Made by a program: the position numbers and the translations under genes. From NCBI RefSeq assembly GCF_006351965.1, contig NZ_CP040932.1:2046001-2110000 (forward strand): a stretch of DNA of 64,000 nt. Direction: 5' to 3'. Position 1 is the stretch's first letter. Each line of letters opens with the position of its first letter. The notes beneath the pieces are model-generated. The model searched no databases and was not told the origin of the DNA. It saw nothing but the letters and a program-made list of their open reading frames with translations. This stretch comes from Oceanicola sp. D3. Lineage in GTDB: Bacteria > Pseudomonadota > Alphaproteobacteria > Rhodobacterales > Rhodobacteraceae. This document shows, one piece after another, positions 27,326-35,882 of the stretch.

Positions 27326-27871
27326 TTGGCGGAACGGCTGAAAAAGACAGTGGCCCTCGTGGGCATGATGGGCTCGGGCAAGACGGCGATTGGCACAGCA
27401 CTGGCCAAGCGGTTGGGCGTGCCGTTTCTGGATAGCGATGAGGCTATCGTGCAGGCGGCGAACATGAGCATTGCCGAGATCTTCGAGCGCGATGGCGAGG
27501 CCTTCTTCCGGGCGCGGGAGGCGGAGGTGCTGTCGCGGCTGCTGGAGGGGCAGGTGGGTATCCTCTCGACTGGCGGTGGAGCCTATCTGTCGGCCGATAA
27601 TCGCGAGGTGATTCACCGCAAAGGGGTGGCGCTCTGGCTGAAGGCCGATACCGATCTGCTGTGGAGCCGGGTCAAACACAAAACCACCCGTCCGCTCCTG
27701 CGCACCGCAAATCCGCGCGCCACGCTGGAGGAACTTATCGCCACGCGCGAGCCCGCCTACGCCAAGGCCGAGCTTACCGCGCAGGCCCGGGCAGAATACT
27801 CCATCGCCGATATGGTGGAGCAGGTCATCAAGGTTTTGGCCACGCGTGAAGATGTGCTCGCAACAGACTGA
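27326..27871 (+). CDS. aroK: Shikimate kinase
   Basis: 181 residues from the TTG at 27326. AroK phosphorylates shikimate at the 3-OH in the chorismate pathway. Walker A is GMMGSGKTAIG, the shikimate-binding residues are in FLDSDEAIV and FFRAREAEVL, then STGGGAYLS and the lid region RPLLRTANP. I chose the TTG because relatives start just before LKKTV and a purine-rich AGGAAGG lies upstream; ATGs at 27239 and 27197 in the same frame would add 29 or 43 poorly conserved residues. aroB follows after 18 bp. Confidence 0.92.
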   Translation: MAERLKKTVALVGMMGSGKTAIGTALAKRLGVPFLDSDEAIVQAANMSIAEIFERDGEAFFRAREAEVLSRLLEGQVGILSTGGGAYLSADNREVIHRKGVALWLKADTDLLWSRVKHKTTRPLLRTANPRATLEELIATREPAYAKAELTAQARAEYSIADMVEQVIKVLATREDVLATD

Positions 27872-27889
27872 AAGCATGAGGGAAAGCCT

Positions 27890-28999
27890 ATGACCACCAC
27901 CGTGCCTGTCGCCCTGCCGGGCCGCGAATATGACGTGCGGATCGGCGAGGGGCTGATTGCCGGAGCGGGCAAGGAGATTGCGCCCTTGCTGGCCCGAAAG
28001 CGTGTGGCCGTGGTGACCGACAGCAATGTCGCGGAGGCGCATCTTGGCGCGTTGGAGGCCGGTCTGAAGGCCGAAGGCATCGAGCTTGTGTCGCTTGTGC
28101 TGCCTGCTGGCGAGGCAACCAAGAACTGGGAGCATCTGGGCAAGACCGTTGAGTGGCTCATCGCAGAGCGAGTCGAGCGGCGCGATGTCGTCGTGGCCCT
28201 TGGCGGGGGCGTCATCGGAGACCTCGCAGGCTTTGCCGCTGCGGTGCTGCGCCGGGGCGTGCGCTTCGTTCAGGTCCCAACCTCGCTGCTGGCGCAGGTC
28301 GATAGCTCGGTGGGCGGGAAAACCGGCATCAACTCGCCATTGGGCAAAAACCTCGTGGGGGCCTTCCACCAACCCAGCCTCGTGCTGGCCGACATTCTGG
28401 CGCTGGAAAGCCTCACCACGCGGGATTTTCTTGCAGGCTATGGCGAGGTGCAAAAATACGGGCTTCTCGGCGACGCCCGGTTCTTTGAATGGCTGGAGCA
28501 GAACGGCCCCGCCCTTGCCGCGGGCGACCGCGAGGCACGGGCCTATGCGGTGCGCCGCTCGGTAGAGATGAAGGCCGAGATCGTGCTGCGTGATGAGACA
28601 GAGCAGGGCGACCGTGCGCTGCTGAACCTCGGCCACACCTTCTGCCACGCGCTGGAGGCGGCCACCGGCTATGGCGACCGCTTGCTGCATGGCGAAGGCG
28701 TAGCGATTGGCTGCGCGCTGGCCTTCGAGCTCTCCGCTCGTCTGGGCCTATGCGCGCAGGAAGCCCCTAGCCGGGTAAGGGCGCATCTGGCGGCGATGGG
28801 GATGAAGAAGGATCTGGCCGATATCCCCAGCGATCTGCCCTCCGCCGAGGCGCTGCTGGAGCTGATGGGACAAGACAAGAAGGTGGTCGACGGCAAGCTG
28901 CGCTTCATCTTGGCGCGCGGGATCGGGGAGGCGTTTGTCACCTCCGATGTGCCGCGCGAGGCGGTGCTCGGGGTGCTGCGCGATCAGCTGGAGCGATAG
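27890..28999 (+). CDS. aroB: 3-Dehydroquinate synthase
   Basis: 369 residues, full length. It converts DAHP to 3-dehydroquinate, the second step of the shikimate pathway. NAD-binding GGGVIGDLAGFAAAV, the substrate loop VPTSLLAQVDSSVGGKTGIN, and metal ligands in YGEVQKYG, NLGHTFCHALE and LLHGEGVAIG are all present. Operon with aroK. Confidence 0.97.
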   Translation: MTTTVPVALPGREYDVRIGEGLIAGAGKEIAPLLARKRVAVVTDSNVAEAHLGALEAGLKAEGIELVSLVLPAGEATKNWEHLGKTVEWLIAERVERRDVVVALGGGVIGDLAGFAAAVLRRGVRFVQVPTSLLAQVDSSVGGKTGINSPLGKNLVGAFHQPSLVLADILALESLTTRDFLAGYGEVQKYGLLGDARFFEWLEQNGPALAAGDREARAYAVRRSVEMKAEIVLRDETEQGDRALLNLGHTFCHALEAATGYGDRLLHGEGVAIGCALAFELSARLGLCAQEAPSRVRAHLAAMGMKKDLADIPSDLPSAEALLELMGQDKKVVDGKLRFILARGIGEAFVTSDVPREAVLGVLRDQLER

Positions 29000-29227
29000 C
29001 TTCCCTTGGGGAAACTTTGTTGACGACAGAGCTTACCTTTCGCGCTAGGCTCCCCTTGGAATGGGAGACATGCCGAGGCTCGGCACGGGCCTCGGTCATT
29101 TTGATCAAGTAGTTATTTTCAGGCCAGGGCTCCGCGAGGAGACCATGAGACCACTCCCGATCCTCAACTCAACCCCGCGGGGACGCTCGGCAGGGCGTAT
29201 TCCGTGATGTAAAAAATAGGGGGCGTC

Positions 29228-29857
29228 ATGCCAGATCCTACAAATTTCATCGGCCAATGTATTTCCTACCAGATCGACCCGGGACAATCAGCTGCCGACA
29301 ATCCGGGCCCGGTGGCACCGATGCCGGGCCAAACCACAATGGCGGCGGTCAACGTGGGCGCTGACCCCCGCAACCTCGTCGGCGGAACGCCGTGGATGTT
29401 TACCTTTCTGAAGTATTGCGCAGGCGAGGTGACAACCTGTGCCCTCGCTGGTGGTGTGCTCACCGGGCCGATGTCTGGCTGCTATCTGTTTCGCTATCAA
29501 TCGGCCGGCGGGGCCTCTGTGGCCCATGTCGGCACCGATAACACGCCGGAATCCGACGGCACGATCCGCGCCAAGGCGGTCTGGAGCGGCATGATGGGCG
29601 CTCATGGGGCCACCGCGATGGGCGAAGCGCCGACAAAGGTCATCCGGCAAGACGAGCAGATCCGCATCGCGCGGGAGAACCAAAACCAACTGCCCAAACT
29701 CTGCGGTTACTTTGAGGGCCACAATGCCTGGGCTGTTCTCTTCGTTCCGGCGGTGGCGGGTGTATCGGTGGTGCCCGGTGTCTTGAGGATCGCTGCGGTC
29801 AGGCCGATGCCGCTGCTCAACTGGTCCGCCGTCTCTGGCATGCGGGAATGGCGCTGA
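29228..29857 (+). CDS. Unknown protein with CNF1/BLF1-like MSGC Cys-His motif (candidate deamidase toxin)
   Basis: 209 residues without a recognised family. Residues 80-102 contain GPMSGC (Cys85) followed 15 residues later by His100 in VAHVGTD. CNF1-type toxins have an LSGC cysteine with a catalytic histidine 15 residues downstream, and BLF1 has a similar LSGC-His pair; the parallel is by motif only. The N terminus has Phe7-Ile-Gly-Gln-Cys11, matching the pattern F-(F/I/L)-(G/P)-x-C in the two nuclease toxins at 42.2 and 46.6 kb. No signal peptide and no obvious immunity gene. It lies alone between aroB and ssb. Confidence 0.55.
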   Translation: MPDPTNFIGQCISYQIDPGQSAADNPGPVAPMPGQTTMAAVNVGADPRNLVGGTPWMFTFLKYCAGEVTTCALAGGVLTGPMSGCYLFRYQSAGGASVAHVGTDNTPESDGTIRAKAVWSGMMGAHGATAMGEAPTKVIRQDEQIRIARENQNQLPKLCGYFEGHNAWAVLFVPAVAGVSVVPGVLRIAAVRPMPLLNWSAVSGMREWR

Positions 29858-29884
29858 CGCACGGATTGGTTTGAACGTAGAAGT

Positions 29885-29912
29885 GGGCGCGACCTTGTTT
29901 AAAGTCGCGCCC
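29885..29912. terminator. Hairpin between convergent genes
   Basis: A 9-bp perfect stem (29885-29893 with 29904-29912) around a 10-nt AT-rich loop, located between the unknown protein gene and the 3' end of ssb. T runs are short on both sides, so it is probably a weak bidirectional terminator. Confidence 0.55.
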
Positions 29913-29923
29913 GAAGTCTTTGA

Positions 29924-30442
29924 TCAGAAGGGAATTTCGTCGTCGATGTCACCGCCCGCCGGGGCGTTGCCGCCGCCGTAGCCACCGCCCGAGCTGCCGC
30001 CCCGGTCGTCATAGCCGCCACGGTCATCGTAGCCGCCACCCGAGGAGGAGCCGCCGCCGTAGCCGCCGCCACCCCCGCCGCCGCCTTCACCGCGCCCGTC
30101 GAGCATGGTGAGCGTGCCGTCGAAGCCTTGCAGCACAACCTCGGTGGAGTAGCGGTCTTGCCCGTTCTGGTCTTGCCATTTGCGGGTTTGCAGCTTGCCC
30201 TCGATATAAACTTTGGAGCCCTTTTTCAGGTACTGCTCGGCCACCCGCACGAGCCCTTCCTGAAAGATCGCGACCGAGTGCCACTCGGTGCGCTCACGGC
30301 GTTCGCCGGTGTTCTTGTCTTTCCAGTTCTCGGAGGTCGCGATGCGCAGGTTGCACACTTTGCCGCCGTTCTGAAACGTGCGTGTCTCGGGATCACGGCC
30401 CAGATTGCCGATCAGGATAACCTTGTTGACAGAACCGGCCAT
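29924..30442 (-). CDS. ssb: Single-stranded DNA-binding protein
   Basis: 172 residues. The OB-fold domain spans about 1-110 ([41 protein letters not shown]). A glycine-rich disordered linker with YDDRGG repeats follows, then the acidic tip DIDDEIPF that recruits repair and replication proteins. ATG at 30442. Confidence 0.98.
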   Translation of the reverse strand: MAGSVNKVILIGNLGRDPETRTFQNGGKVCNLRIATSENWKDKNTGERRERTEWHSVAIFQEGLVRVAEQYLKKGSKVYIEGKLQTRKWQDQNGQDRYSTEVVLQGFDGTLTMLDGRGEGGGGGGGGYGGGSSSGGGYDDRGGYDDRGGSSGGGYGGGNAPAGGDIDDEIPF

Positions 30443-30642
30443 GCTGCCGCCCTCCCCATATCTTGTGGTTCGAATCTTTCGCTGACGCTACACCACCAGA
30501 ACGTGGTTAAAAACCAGTTTACGCCGCCCCAGAGCCTCTAACGGAGTTGTGCGGAATTGCGGGGTGGCAGCGAGAGCGATTATCGCTAGAATACAGGTTG
30601 CAAGGGGGCCCTCGGGGCCTGCAAGAAACGGGGCCGAGGGGC

Positions 30643-31224
30643 ATGAAGCGAGCGATAGCGGCGGTGGTGTGCGTATGCATGGCCACGCCAGTGGTGGGCG
30701 AGAGCGTCTCTTCCAAATCACGCAAAAAGCTGTTTCTGAACCAGACCAAGCTGCTCGACAGCCGGGCGGCCAGCCAATACGCCGCCTCGGTGCGCTTGCA
30801 GCCGCCAACGGTGAACACCCCGTCGAAGAACGACACCGGACCGCGCTTTACCGGCTCCTACCGGGGCGTCTACCTGCCCATGGCCAAGGCCGCCGCGGCC
30901 AAACATGGGGTGCCGGAAGATCTGTTCCTGCGGCTGATCCAGCAGGAGAGCGGCTGGAAACCCAAGGCCAAGAGCCACAAGGGCGCAATCGGGCTGGCGC
31001 AGCTTATGCCCTTCACGGCCAAGAAGATGGGCGTGGACCCGCACGATCCGAAGCAAAACCTCGAAGGTGGCGCCAAATATCTGAAGCTCATGTACAATCG
31101 CTACAAGAGCTGGCGGCTCGCACTGGCGGCCTACAATGCCGGCCCCGGCGCGGTAGACAAATACGGCGGCGTGCCGCCCTACCGTGAAACCAAGAACTAC
31201 GTGAAGGTCATCTGGGGCTCCTGA
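30643..31224 (+). CDS. Lytic transglycosylase, SLT domain
   Basis: 193 residues. A signal peptide occupies about 1-20. The SLT (GH23) domain at 95-190 has the catalytic Glu in [10 protein letters not shown], followed by [10 protein letters not shown] and [21 protein letters not shown]. It cleaves peptidoglycan glycan strands in the periplasm. ATG at 30643 follows GAGGGG. The next gene starts 10 bp after its stop. Confidence 0.9.
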   Translation: MKRAIAAVVCVCMATPVVGESVSSKSRKKLFLNQTKLLDSRAASQYAASVRLQPPTVNTPSKNDTGPRFTGSYRGVYLPMAKAAAAKHGVPEDLFLRLIQQESGWKPKAKSHKGAIGLAQLMPFTAKKMGVDPHDPKQNLEGGAKYLKLMYNRYKSWRLALAAYNAGPGAVDKYGGVPPYRETKNYVKVIWGS

Positions 31225-31234
31225 GCCGACCGTG

Positions 31235-31681
31235 ATGCGCAAGTGGTTGATCCCTCTCGTTATTGTCGTGCTCCTTATCGGGGCAGGGAGCATCGCGTGG
31301 ACGGTCTATCGCGGCGTGACCGGGCTGGTTGGTGTGTTCACCGAGGTGGACGATCCGGTGATCGAGATGCATGCGGCGATGAACGCCAACAGCGACGAAG
31401 AAGCCTATGGGTTTCTGGCGCAAGACTTGCAGCAGACCGTCTCTGCCGAAGAGTTCGAGCGCGAGTTTCGGGCCCAGCGGATCTGGGGCGATGCTGGCGA
31501 GTTCTCCTTCAGCAGTCGGAACATCGCGGGCAAGGTTGCGCGGATCAAGGGCAGCTACACCCGGGCTGACGGCTCGGTGCTGCCGGTTTTCGTGCAACTG
31601 GTGAAAGAGCGGGAGGCGTGGAAAATCGCACGCTTCCACTTTGGCGCACCGCCTCCGGGGCAGGAGGAATGGGAGATTTGA
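31235..31681 (+). CDS. Membrane-anchored protein, DUF4864/NTF2-like
   Basis: 148 residues: an N-terminal anchor (WLIPLVIVVLLIGAGSIAWTV) and a small periplasmic alpha/beta domain (EEAYGFLAQDLQQTVSAEEF ... WKIARFHFG) of the cone-shaped type seen in DUF4864 and similar proteins. The start is ATG 31235, immediately after an in-frame GTG. Likely co-transcribed with the lytic transglycosylase. Function unknown. Confidence 0.65.
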   Translation: MRKWLIPLVIVVLLIGAGSIAWTVYRGVTGLVGVFTEVDDPVIEMHAAMNANSDEEAYGFLAQDLQQTVSAEEFEREFRAQRIWGDAGEFSFSSRNIAGKVARIKGSYTRADGSVLPVFVQLVKEREAWKIARFHFGAPPPGQEEWEI

Positions 31682-31847
31682 CGCGCCAAGGCGCAGAAAA
31701 TTTTTCCAGTATTATCAGATAGATTGGCCGATTTTAGCCGAAGGCACCCGGTGCCATCGGTCATTTATCGCTAAGCGGGTCTGACCCATCTGGCAGGTGG
31801 ATGATCGCTCGACTACATGCCGGGAAGCACCTGCAAAGAGGTTTCCC

Positions 31848-32045
31848 ATGGCCACACCGCCACCGCCCCGCTCCATGCCCGCTGATATGCGCGCAGAACT
31901 CTCAAAGCACGGCTTGCTTGCCCGCTACGGCGCCGCCCCGGCAGACCGGAGGATGAGCTACGTCAGCCGGATCGAAGCCGCCCGCGAGGGGCCGGAACGC
32001 AAGGCAAGGATAGAGCGGATGATTGAGGAGCTGAAGTGCGGTTAG
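31848..32045 (+). CDS. Small helical protein, similar to the C-terminal part of YdeI/OmpD-associated proteins
   Basis: 65 residues: a proline-rich start followed by MRAELSKHG and a charged helix ISRIEAAREGPERKARIERMIEELK-like C terminus. The helix resembles the tail of YdeI-type proteins, but the core domain is absent. AAAGAGG lies before ATG 31848. May be a genuine small protein or a remnant. Confidence 0.5.
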   Translation: MATPPPPRSMPADMRAELSKHGLLARYGAAPADRRMSYVSRIEAAREGPERKARIERMIEELKCG

Positions 32046-32077
32046 GCGCTATTTATCAACCCCTTACAGTGCGGTCT

Positions 32078-34162
32078 TCACTCCGCCGCCATCTTGATCA
32101 CCGGCTCCATCGAGGCAAATTCCTCTTCCGAGAGGTGGCATTTCACCTGATGTCCCGTCGCCATTTGGCGCATCGGCGGCACCTCTTTCTCGCAGAGACC
32201 GCCGGGCACCCGGCTCTTCCAGCCGCAACGGGTTTGGAAGGGGCAGCCGGGCGGCGGGTTCATGGCGGAGGGAATGTCGCCCTCCAGCACGATATGTTTC
32301 TTCGTCACGCTGGTGTCGGCAATCGGCACCGCCGAGAGCAGCGCCTCGGTGTAGGGGTGATAGGGCGGGGCGAAGACCTGATCCGTTGCCCCGATCTCGA
32401 CCACATGGCCGAGATACATCACCATCACCCGGTCAGAGAGGTAGCGCACGATCGAGAGGTCGTGGCTGATGAACAGGAGCGTTGTCTTCTCTTCGCGTTG
32501 AATTTCCATTAACAGGTCGGTCACGGCGGCCTGCACGGAGACGTCCAGCGCCGAAACCGGCTCATCCGCAACCACGATTTTTGCTCCGCCCGCAAAGGCC
32601 CGGGCGATGCCAACCCGTTGCTTTTGCCCGCCTGAAAGCTGGCGCGGCATACGGTCGGCAAAGGCGCGGGGGAGTTTGACCAGATCGAGCAGCTCCAGCA
32701 TGCGCTGCTCGCGCTCCTTGTCGTTGTTGCCGATGCGGAAAATCTCCAGCGCACGAATGATCTGGCGGCCCACCGTCATCGAAGGGTTCAGCGTGTCGAA
32801 GGGGTTTTGAAACACCATCTGAACAGAGGACACGGTATCGGGGTTACGGGCCTCGATTGGGGTATCCTGAATGTCTTGGTTGAACAGCAGGATCTGCCCT
32901 TCGGTCGCCGTTTCCAGCCCCATCAGCACCTTGGCGAAGGTGGACTTGCCGCAGCCGGATTCGCCAACGATGGCAAGGGTTTCGCTTTCGCGGGCCTCGA
33001 AGCTGAGTGTCTCGTTGGCCTTGACCACGCGGGTATCACCGCCGCCGAAAAGCGCGCTGGAGGCGACCTCGTAATACTTCTTGAGGTTGTCCATTTTCAG
33101 CACCACATCGCCGGGCTCGTTCTTGACGTGGGTGACCCCGGCCTCGATGGGGGCGTTCCAGTCGATCTCCTCGAACCGCAGGCAGCGGGTGGCGTGGCGG
33201 TCGTCTCCCTGCACGTCGAACATGGGGATCTCTTGCCCGTCGCACCGGCCCTTCTCGAAGTAGTCGCAACGCGGGCCAAAATTGCAGCCCGGTGGGCGCT
33301 CGTGGGGCAGGGGGAAGTTGCCCGGAATGGCAACGAGGGGATGGGCGTTTTTGTCGGCTCCGGGGAGCGGGATGGAGCGAAAAAGCGCTTGTGTATAAGG
33401 GTGTTGCATCTTGTCGAACACATCGGCGATGGAGCCGCGTTCAACCGCCTCGCCGGAATACATCACGCAAAGGCGGTCGCAGGTTTCCAGCACCAGCCCG
33501 AGGTTGTGGGAGATGAACAGCATCGAGGTGCCGTATTTCTTGCCCAAGTCCTTCACCAGCTCGACCACGGCGGCCTCCACCGTCACGTCGAGCGCGGTTG
33601 TCGGCTCGTCTAGGATCAGGAGAGAAGGCTTTGACATCAAGGCCATAGCGATCACGATGCGCTGCTGTTGGCCGCCGGAAAGCTGGTGGGGGTAGCTCTT
33701 GAGCATGCGCTCCGGGTCGGGCAGCTTGACGTCTGTTACCACTTCCAACGCGCGGGCCCAGGCCTCTTTTTCAGAGACGCCTTCGTGGATCATCGGCACT
33801 TCCATGAGCTGTTTGCCGATCTTCATGGCGGGGTTGAGGGAGGCCATAGGCTCTTGATAAATCATGGCAATTTCCTTGCCGCGAATATCACGCAACCGCT
33901 CGTCGCTCATGGTGCCAAGGTCTTCGCCCTTGAACTTGATCGAGCCGCCAACCACGCGGCCATTCACCCCCAAGTCCTGCATCACACCGAGCGCCACGGT
34001 GCTCTTGCCGCAGCCGGATTCTCCAACCAAACCAAGCGCTTCGCCCGGCATGACCTTGGCCGAAAAGTCCATAACCGCCGGGATTTCGCGCAAGCGGGTG
34101 AAGAAGGAAATGGAGAGCTTGTCGATCTCAAGGATCGGGCCGTCATAGGTTTCTTCAGCCAT
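32078..34162 (-). CDS. Peptide ABC transporter ATPase, two fused nucleotide-binding domains (DppD-DppF)
   Basis: 694 residues with two complete ABC domains. Each has Walker A GESGCGKST, then LSGGQQQR and Walker B LLILDEPTTALD in the first, and LSGGQKQR with IVVADEPVSALD in the second. Each domain is followed by an oligopeptide-transporter C-terminal zinc/cysteine segment (PGCNFGPRCDYF; PGCPFQTRCGWK). Such fusions power dipeptide or oligopeptide import. ATG 34162 follows GGAGG. Last gene of the leftward operon starting at 38689. A dispersed 35-bp element lies 32-66 bp upstream of its start. Confidence 0.93.
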   Translation of the reverse strand: MAEETYDGPILEIDKLSISFFTRLREIPAVMDFSAKVMPGEALGLVGESGCGKSTVALGVMQDLGVNGRVVGGSIKFKGEDLGTMSDERLRDIRGKEIAMIYQEPMASLNPAMKIGKQLMEVPMIHEGVSEKEAWARALEVVTDVKLPDPERMLKSYPHQLSGGQQQRIVIAMALMSKPSLLILDEPTTALDVTVEAAVVELVKDLGKKYGTSMLFISHNLGLVLETCDRLCVMYSGEAVERGSIADVFDKMQHPYTQALFRSIPLPGADKNAHPLVAIPGNFPLPHERPPGCNFGPRCDYFEKGRCDGQEIPMFDVQGDDRHATRCLRFEEIDWNAPIEAGVTHVKNEPGDVVLKMDNLKKYYEVASSALFGGGDTRVVKANETLSFEARESETLAIVGESGCGKSTFAKVLMGLETATEGQILLFNQDIQDTPIEARNPDTVSSVQMVFQNPFDTLNPSMTVGRQIIRALEIFRIGNNDKEREQRMLELLDLVKLPRAFADRMPRQLSGGQKQRVGIARAFAGGAKIVVADEPVSALDVSVQAAVTDLLMEIQREEKTTLLFISHDLSIVRYLSDRVMVMYLGHVVEIGATDQVFAPPYHPYTEALLSAVPIADTSVTKKHIVLEGDIPSAMNPPPGCPFQTRCGWKSRVPGGLCEKEVPPMRQMATGHQVKCHLSEEEFASMEPVIKMAAE

Positions 34163-34171
34163 GAGGGCCTC

Positions 34172-34228
34172 CGGCGTTAAGTGGTTTTGAGAACACAGGC
34201 ACAAGTGATGCACATCCTATGCACAACC
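34172..34228 (-). repeat. Dispersed 35-bp element, copy 2
   Basis: Positions 34228-34194 read on the minus strand are identical to 13914-13948 on the plus strand. Ten bases later, CACTTAACGCCG (34183-34172) also matches the other copy. Here the element lies between the glycine-zipper gene and the ATPase gene in the peptide-transporter operon, in the same orientation as transcription. Confidence 0.75.
34177..34215 (-). promoter_or_regulatory. Cysteine-rich upstream frame in the leader of the ATPase gene
   Basis: ATG at 34215 opens a 12-codon frame, MCITCACVLKTT, closed by TAA at 34179-34177, four bases before the GGAGG of the ATPase gene. Three of its first seven codons are Cys. It overlaps the dispersed element. 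Translation is not shown; in the other copy of the element the same frame does not close, which argues against a conserved leader peptide. Confidence 0.3.
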
Positions 34229-34293
34229 CATGCATAGGAGAATTCAGGGGGTCGGAAGGCGTTAACCGGGCGTACGCGGCGGGTTGACGGGGG

Positions 34294-34452
34294 TTATTCA
34301 TCACCGCCTCCTTTGCCGCCCATGGCAATGCCCAGCGCAATGCCGACGCCCGCGCCGAGGCCAATGCCAACGGCGATGTTATCCAGCGCCGCGCCGAAGG
34401 CGGCTCCGATGGCGATGCCGATGGCAAGGCCGGCGGGGTTGAAGCCACGCAT
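34294..34452 (-). CDS. Glycine-zipper micropeptide, 52 residues
   Basis: MRGFNPAGLAIGIAIGAAFG begins a protein that is almost entirely G/A/I/V with GxxxG-type spacing, ending GGKGGGDE before TAA. It can form one or two tightly packing membrane helices. ATG at 34452 is 4 nt after the stop codon of the permease gene, with GAGGG upstream, so it is translated within the transporter operon. It may be a membrane accessory of the importer; that is inference. Confidence 0.7.
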   Translation of the reverse strand: MRGFNPAGLAIGIAIGAAFGAALDNIAVGIGLGAGVGIALGIAMGGKGGGDE

Positions 34453-34456
34453 CCGC

Positions 34457-35872
34457 TCAATCCCTCAGGCTCTCTTCGCGCAGGCCGTCGGCCAGAAGGT
34501 TGAGGCCGAGGACGAGGCTCATCAGCGCCAGCGCCGGGGCGAGGGCCGGGTGGGGGTAGATCGACAGCAGTTTGCGGCCCGAGTTGATGGTTGTGCCCCA
34601 GTCCGGGCTATCAGGCGGCAGGCCGAGGCCGAAGAAGCCGAGGGTGCCGAGCAGGATGGTGGTGTAGCCGATGCGCAGGCAGAAATCGACGATCAGCGGG
34701 CCGCGGGCGTTGGGCAGGATCTCCCAGAGCATGATGTACCACGGGCCTTCGCCGCGGGTTTGCGCCGCCGCCACGTAATCCCGCGTTTTGATGTCGAGCG
34801 CGAGGCCCCGGACAATGCGGAACACGGTGGGCGAGTTCACGAAGACCACCGAGACGAAGACGACGAGGATGTTGCCCTCCATCGAGATCATGCCGAGGGG
34901 GTCTGCGTCCCACGCCACGCCAAGGTAGATGTAGCCGCCGATCACCACCGAGAGCCCGATGTAGAGCGCCCGTTTGGTCGGGTCGGTGAAGTAGCGCGAG
35001 TTGAACAGCACCACGAGGAAGAGGATCGGGAAGAGGAAGAGCACGCCGGCCATGTAGCGGGGCAGGCCGCTTGCCACGATTTCGGGGGTGACGAGCAGGT
35101 AGAAGAGCAGGATCACCGGGAAGGCGAGGATGAGGTTTGCGAGGAAGCTCAGGAAGGTATCGAGCTTGCCGCCGTAGTAGCCCGCAGGCAGGCCCAGGGT
35201 GATGCCGACCATGAAGGCGAAGATGGTGGCGAAGGGGGCGATCTTCATCACCTCCCATGCGCCTGCGACCATGCGCGAGAAGACATCGCGGGCGAGGTTG
35301 TCGCCGCCGAGCAGATACCACTCCAACCCGTCGGTGCCCTCGGGCGTGGGGGTGCCGGGGATCTTGTTCTTGAGGCCCGAGACGGCGGTGAGCGGGTCAT
35401 GCGTGAGGATCATCTGGTGGAAGAGCGCAGTGAAGACCCAGAACAGCACGATCCCGAAGCCGATCATGCCAACCGTGCTGTCAAACAGCTTGCCGTAAAG
35501 CCCGAGGCGGCGCTTGAAGGTGTAGGACAGGGCAAACACCAGTGCCATGGCCACCCAGACCGGCAGGAGCCGCGCCGAGACATGGCCGATGATCCCTTTC
35601 GCCTCGCCGGGCAGGAGCATGCCCACCAGCAGGTATCCAACCACGCAGGCCAAAGCCACGAGCAGGGCACCCATGGTGACAAAACCGATGTAATCCATCG
35701 GTGTGCGGGTGCGCAGGGCCGTGCCATCGGATTGGATCACCAGCTCGCCGGATTTCATTCCGAAGAGACCGAGGAGGAATTGCAGCAGGAAGGCGATGAC
35801 GAGCAGCGCTCCGGCGGTCAGGAAGACCGGGTTGAGAAAGGAGAGCGAGCCTGTCCAGGTAAGCGGGTCCAT
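34457..35872 (-). CDS. Peptide ABC transporter permease, DppC type with N-terminal extension
   Basis: 471 residues, against about 300 for ordinary DppC permeases. The N-terminal 150 residues add several hydrophobic segments (FLNPVFLTAGALLVIAFLL, YIGFVTMGALLVALACVVGY and others). The core then begins near GLEWYLLGGDNLARDVFSRM and ends with the loop YVAAAQTRGEGPWYIMLWEILPN and GFFGLGLPPDSPDWG. A further insert of about 50 residues (RYFTDPTKRALYIGLSVVIG) interrupts the core. Operon with the genes on either side; GGAG before ATG 35872. Confidence 0.9.
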   Translation of the reverse strand: MDPLTWTGSLSFLNPVFLTAGALLVIAFLLQFLLGLFGMKSGELVIQSDGTALRTRTPMDYIGFVTMGALLVALACVVGYLLVGMLLPGEAKGIIGHVSARLLPVWVAMALVFALSYTFKRRLGLYGKLFDSTVGMIGFGIVLFWVFTALFHQMILTHDPLTAVSGLKNKIPGTPTPEGTDGLEWYLLGGDNLARDVFSRMVAGAWEVMKIAPFATIFAFMVGITLGLPAGYYGGKLDTFLSFLANLILAFPVILLFYLLVTPEIVASGLPRYMAGVLFLFPILFLVVLFNSRYFTDPTKRALYIGLSVVIGGYIYLGVAWDADPLGMISMEGNILVVFVSVVFVNSPTVFRIVRGLALDIKTRDYVAAAQTRGEGPWYIMLWEILPNARGPLIVDFCLRIGYTTILLGTLGFFGLGLPPDSPDWGTTINSGRKLLSIYPHPALAPALALMSLVLGLNLLADGLREESLRD

Positions 35873-35882
35873 GTCTCTCTCC

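Noticed and set aside
27197-28690. Most of a 542-codon leftward frame opposite aroK and aroB
   Set aside because: Only its last 45 codons form a plausible gene with its own start; the rest is the antisense shadow of aroK and aroB.
30465-30480. GGTTCGAATC, resembling a tRNA T-loop
   Set aside because: No acceptor, D or anticodon stem can be built around it; it lies in the ssb promoter region.
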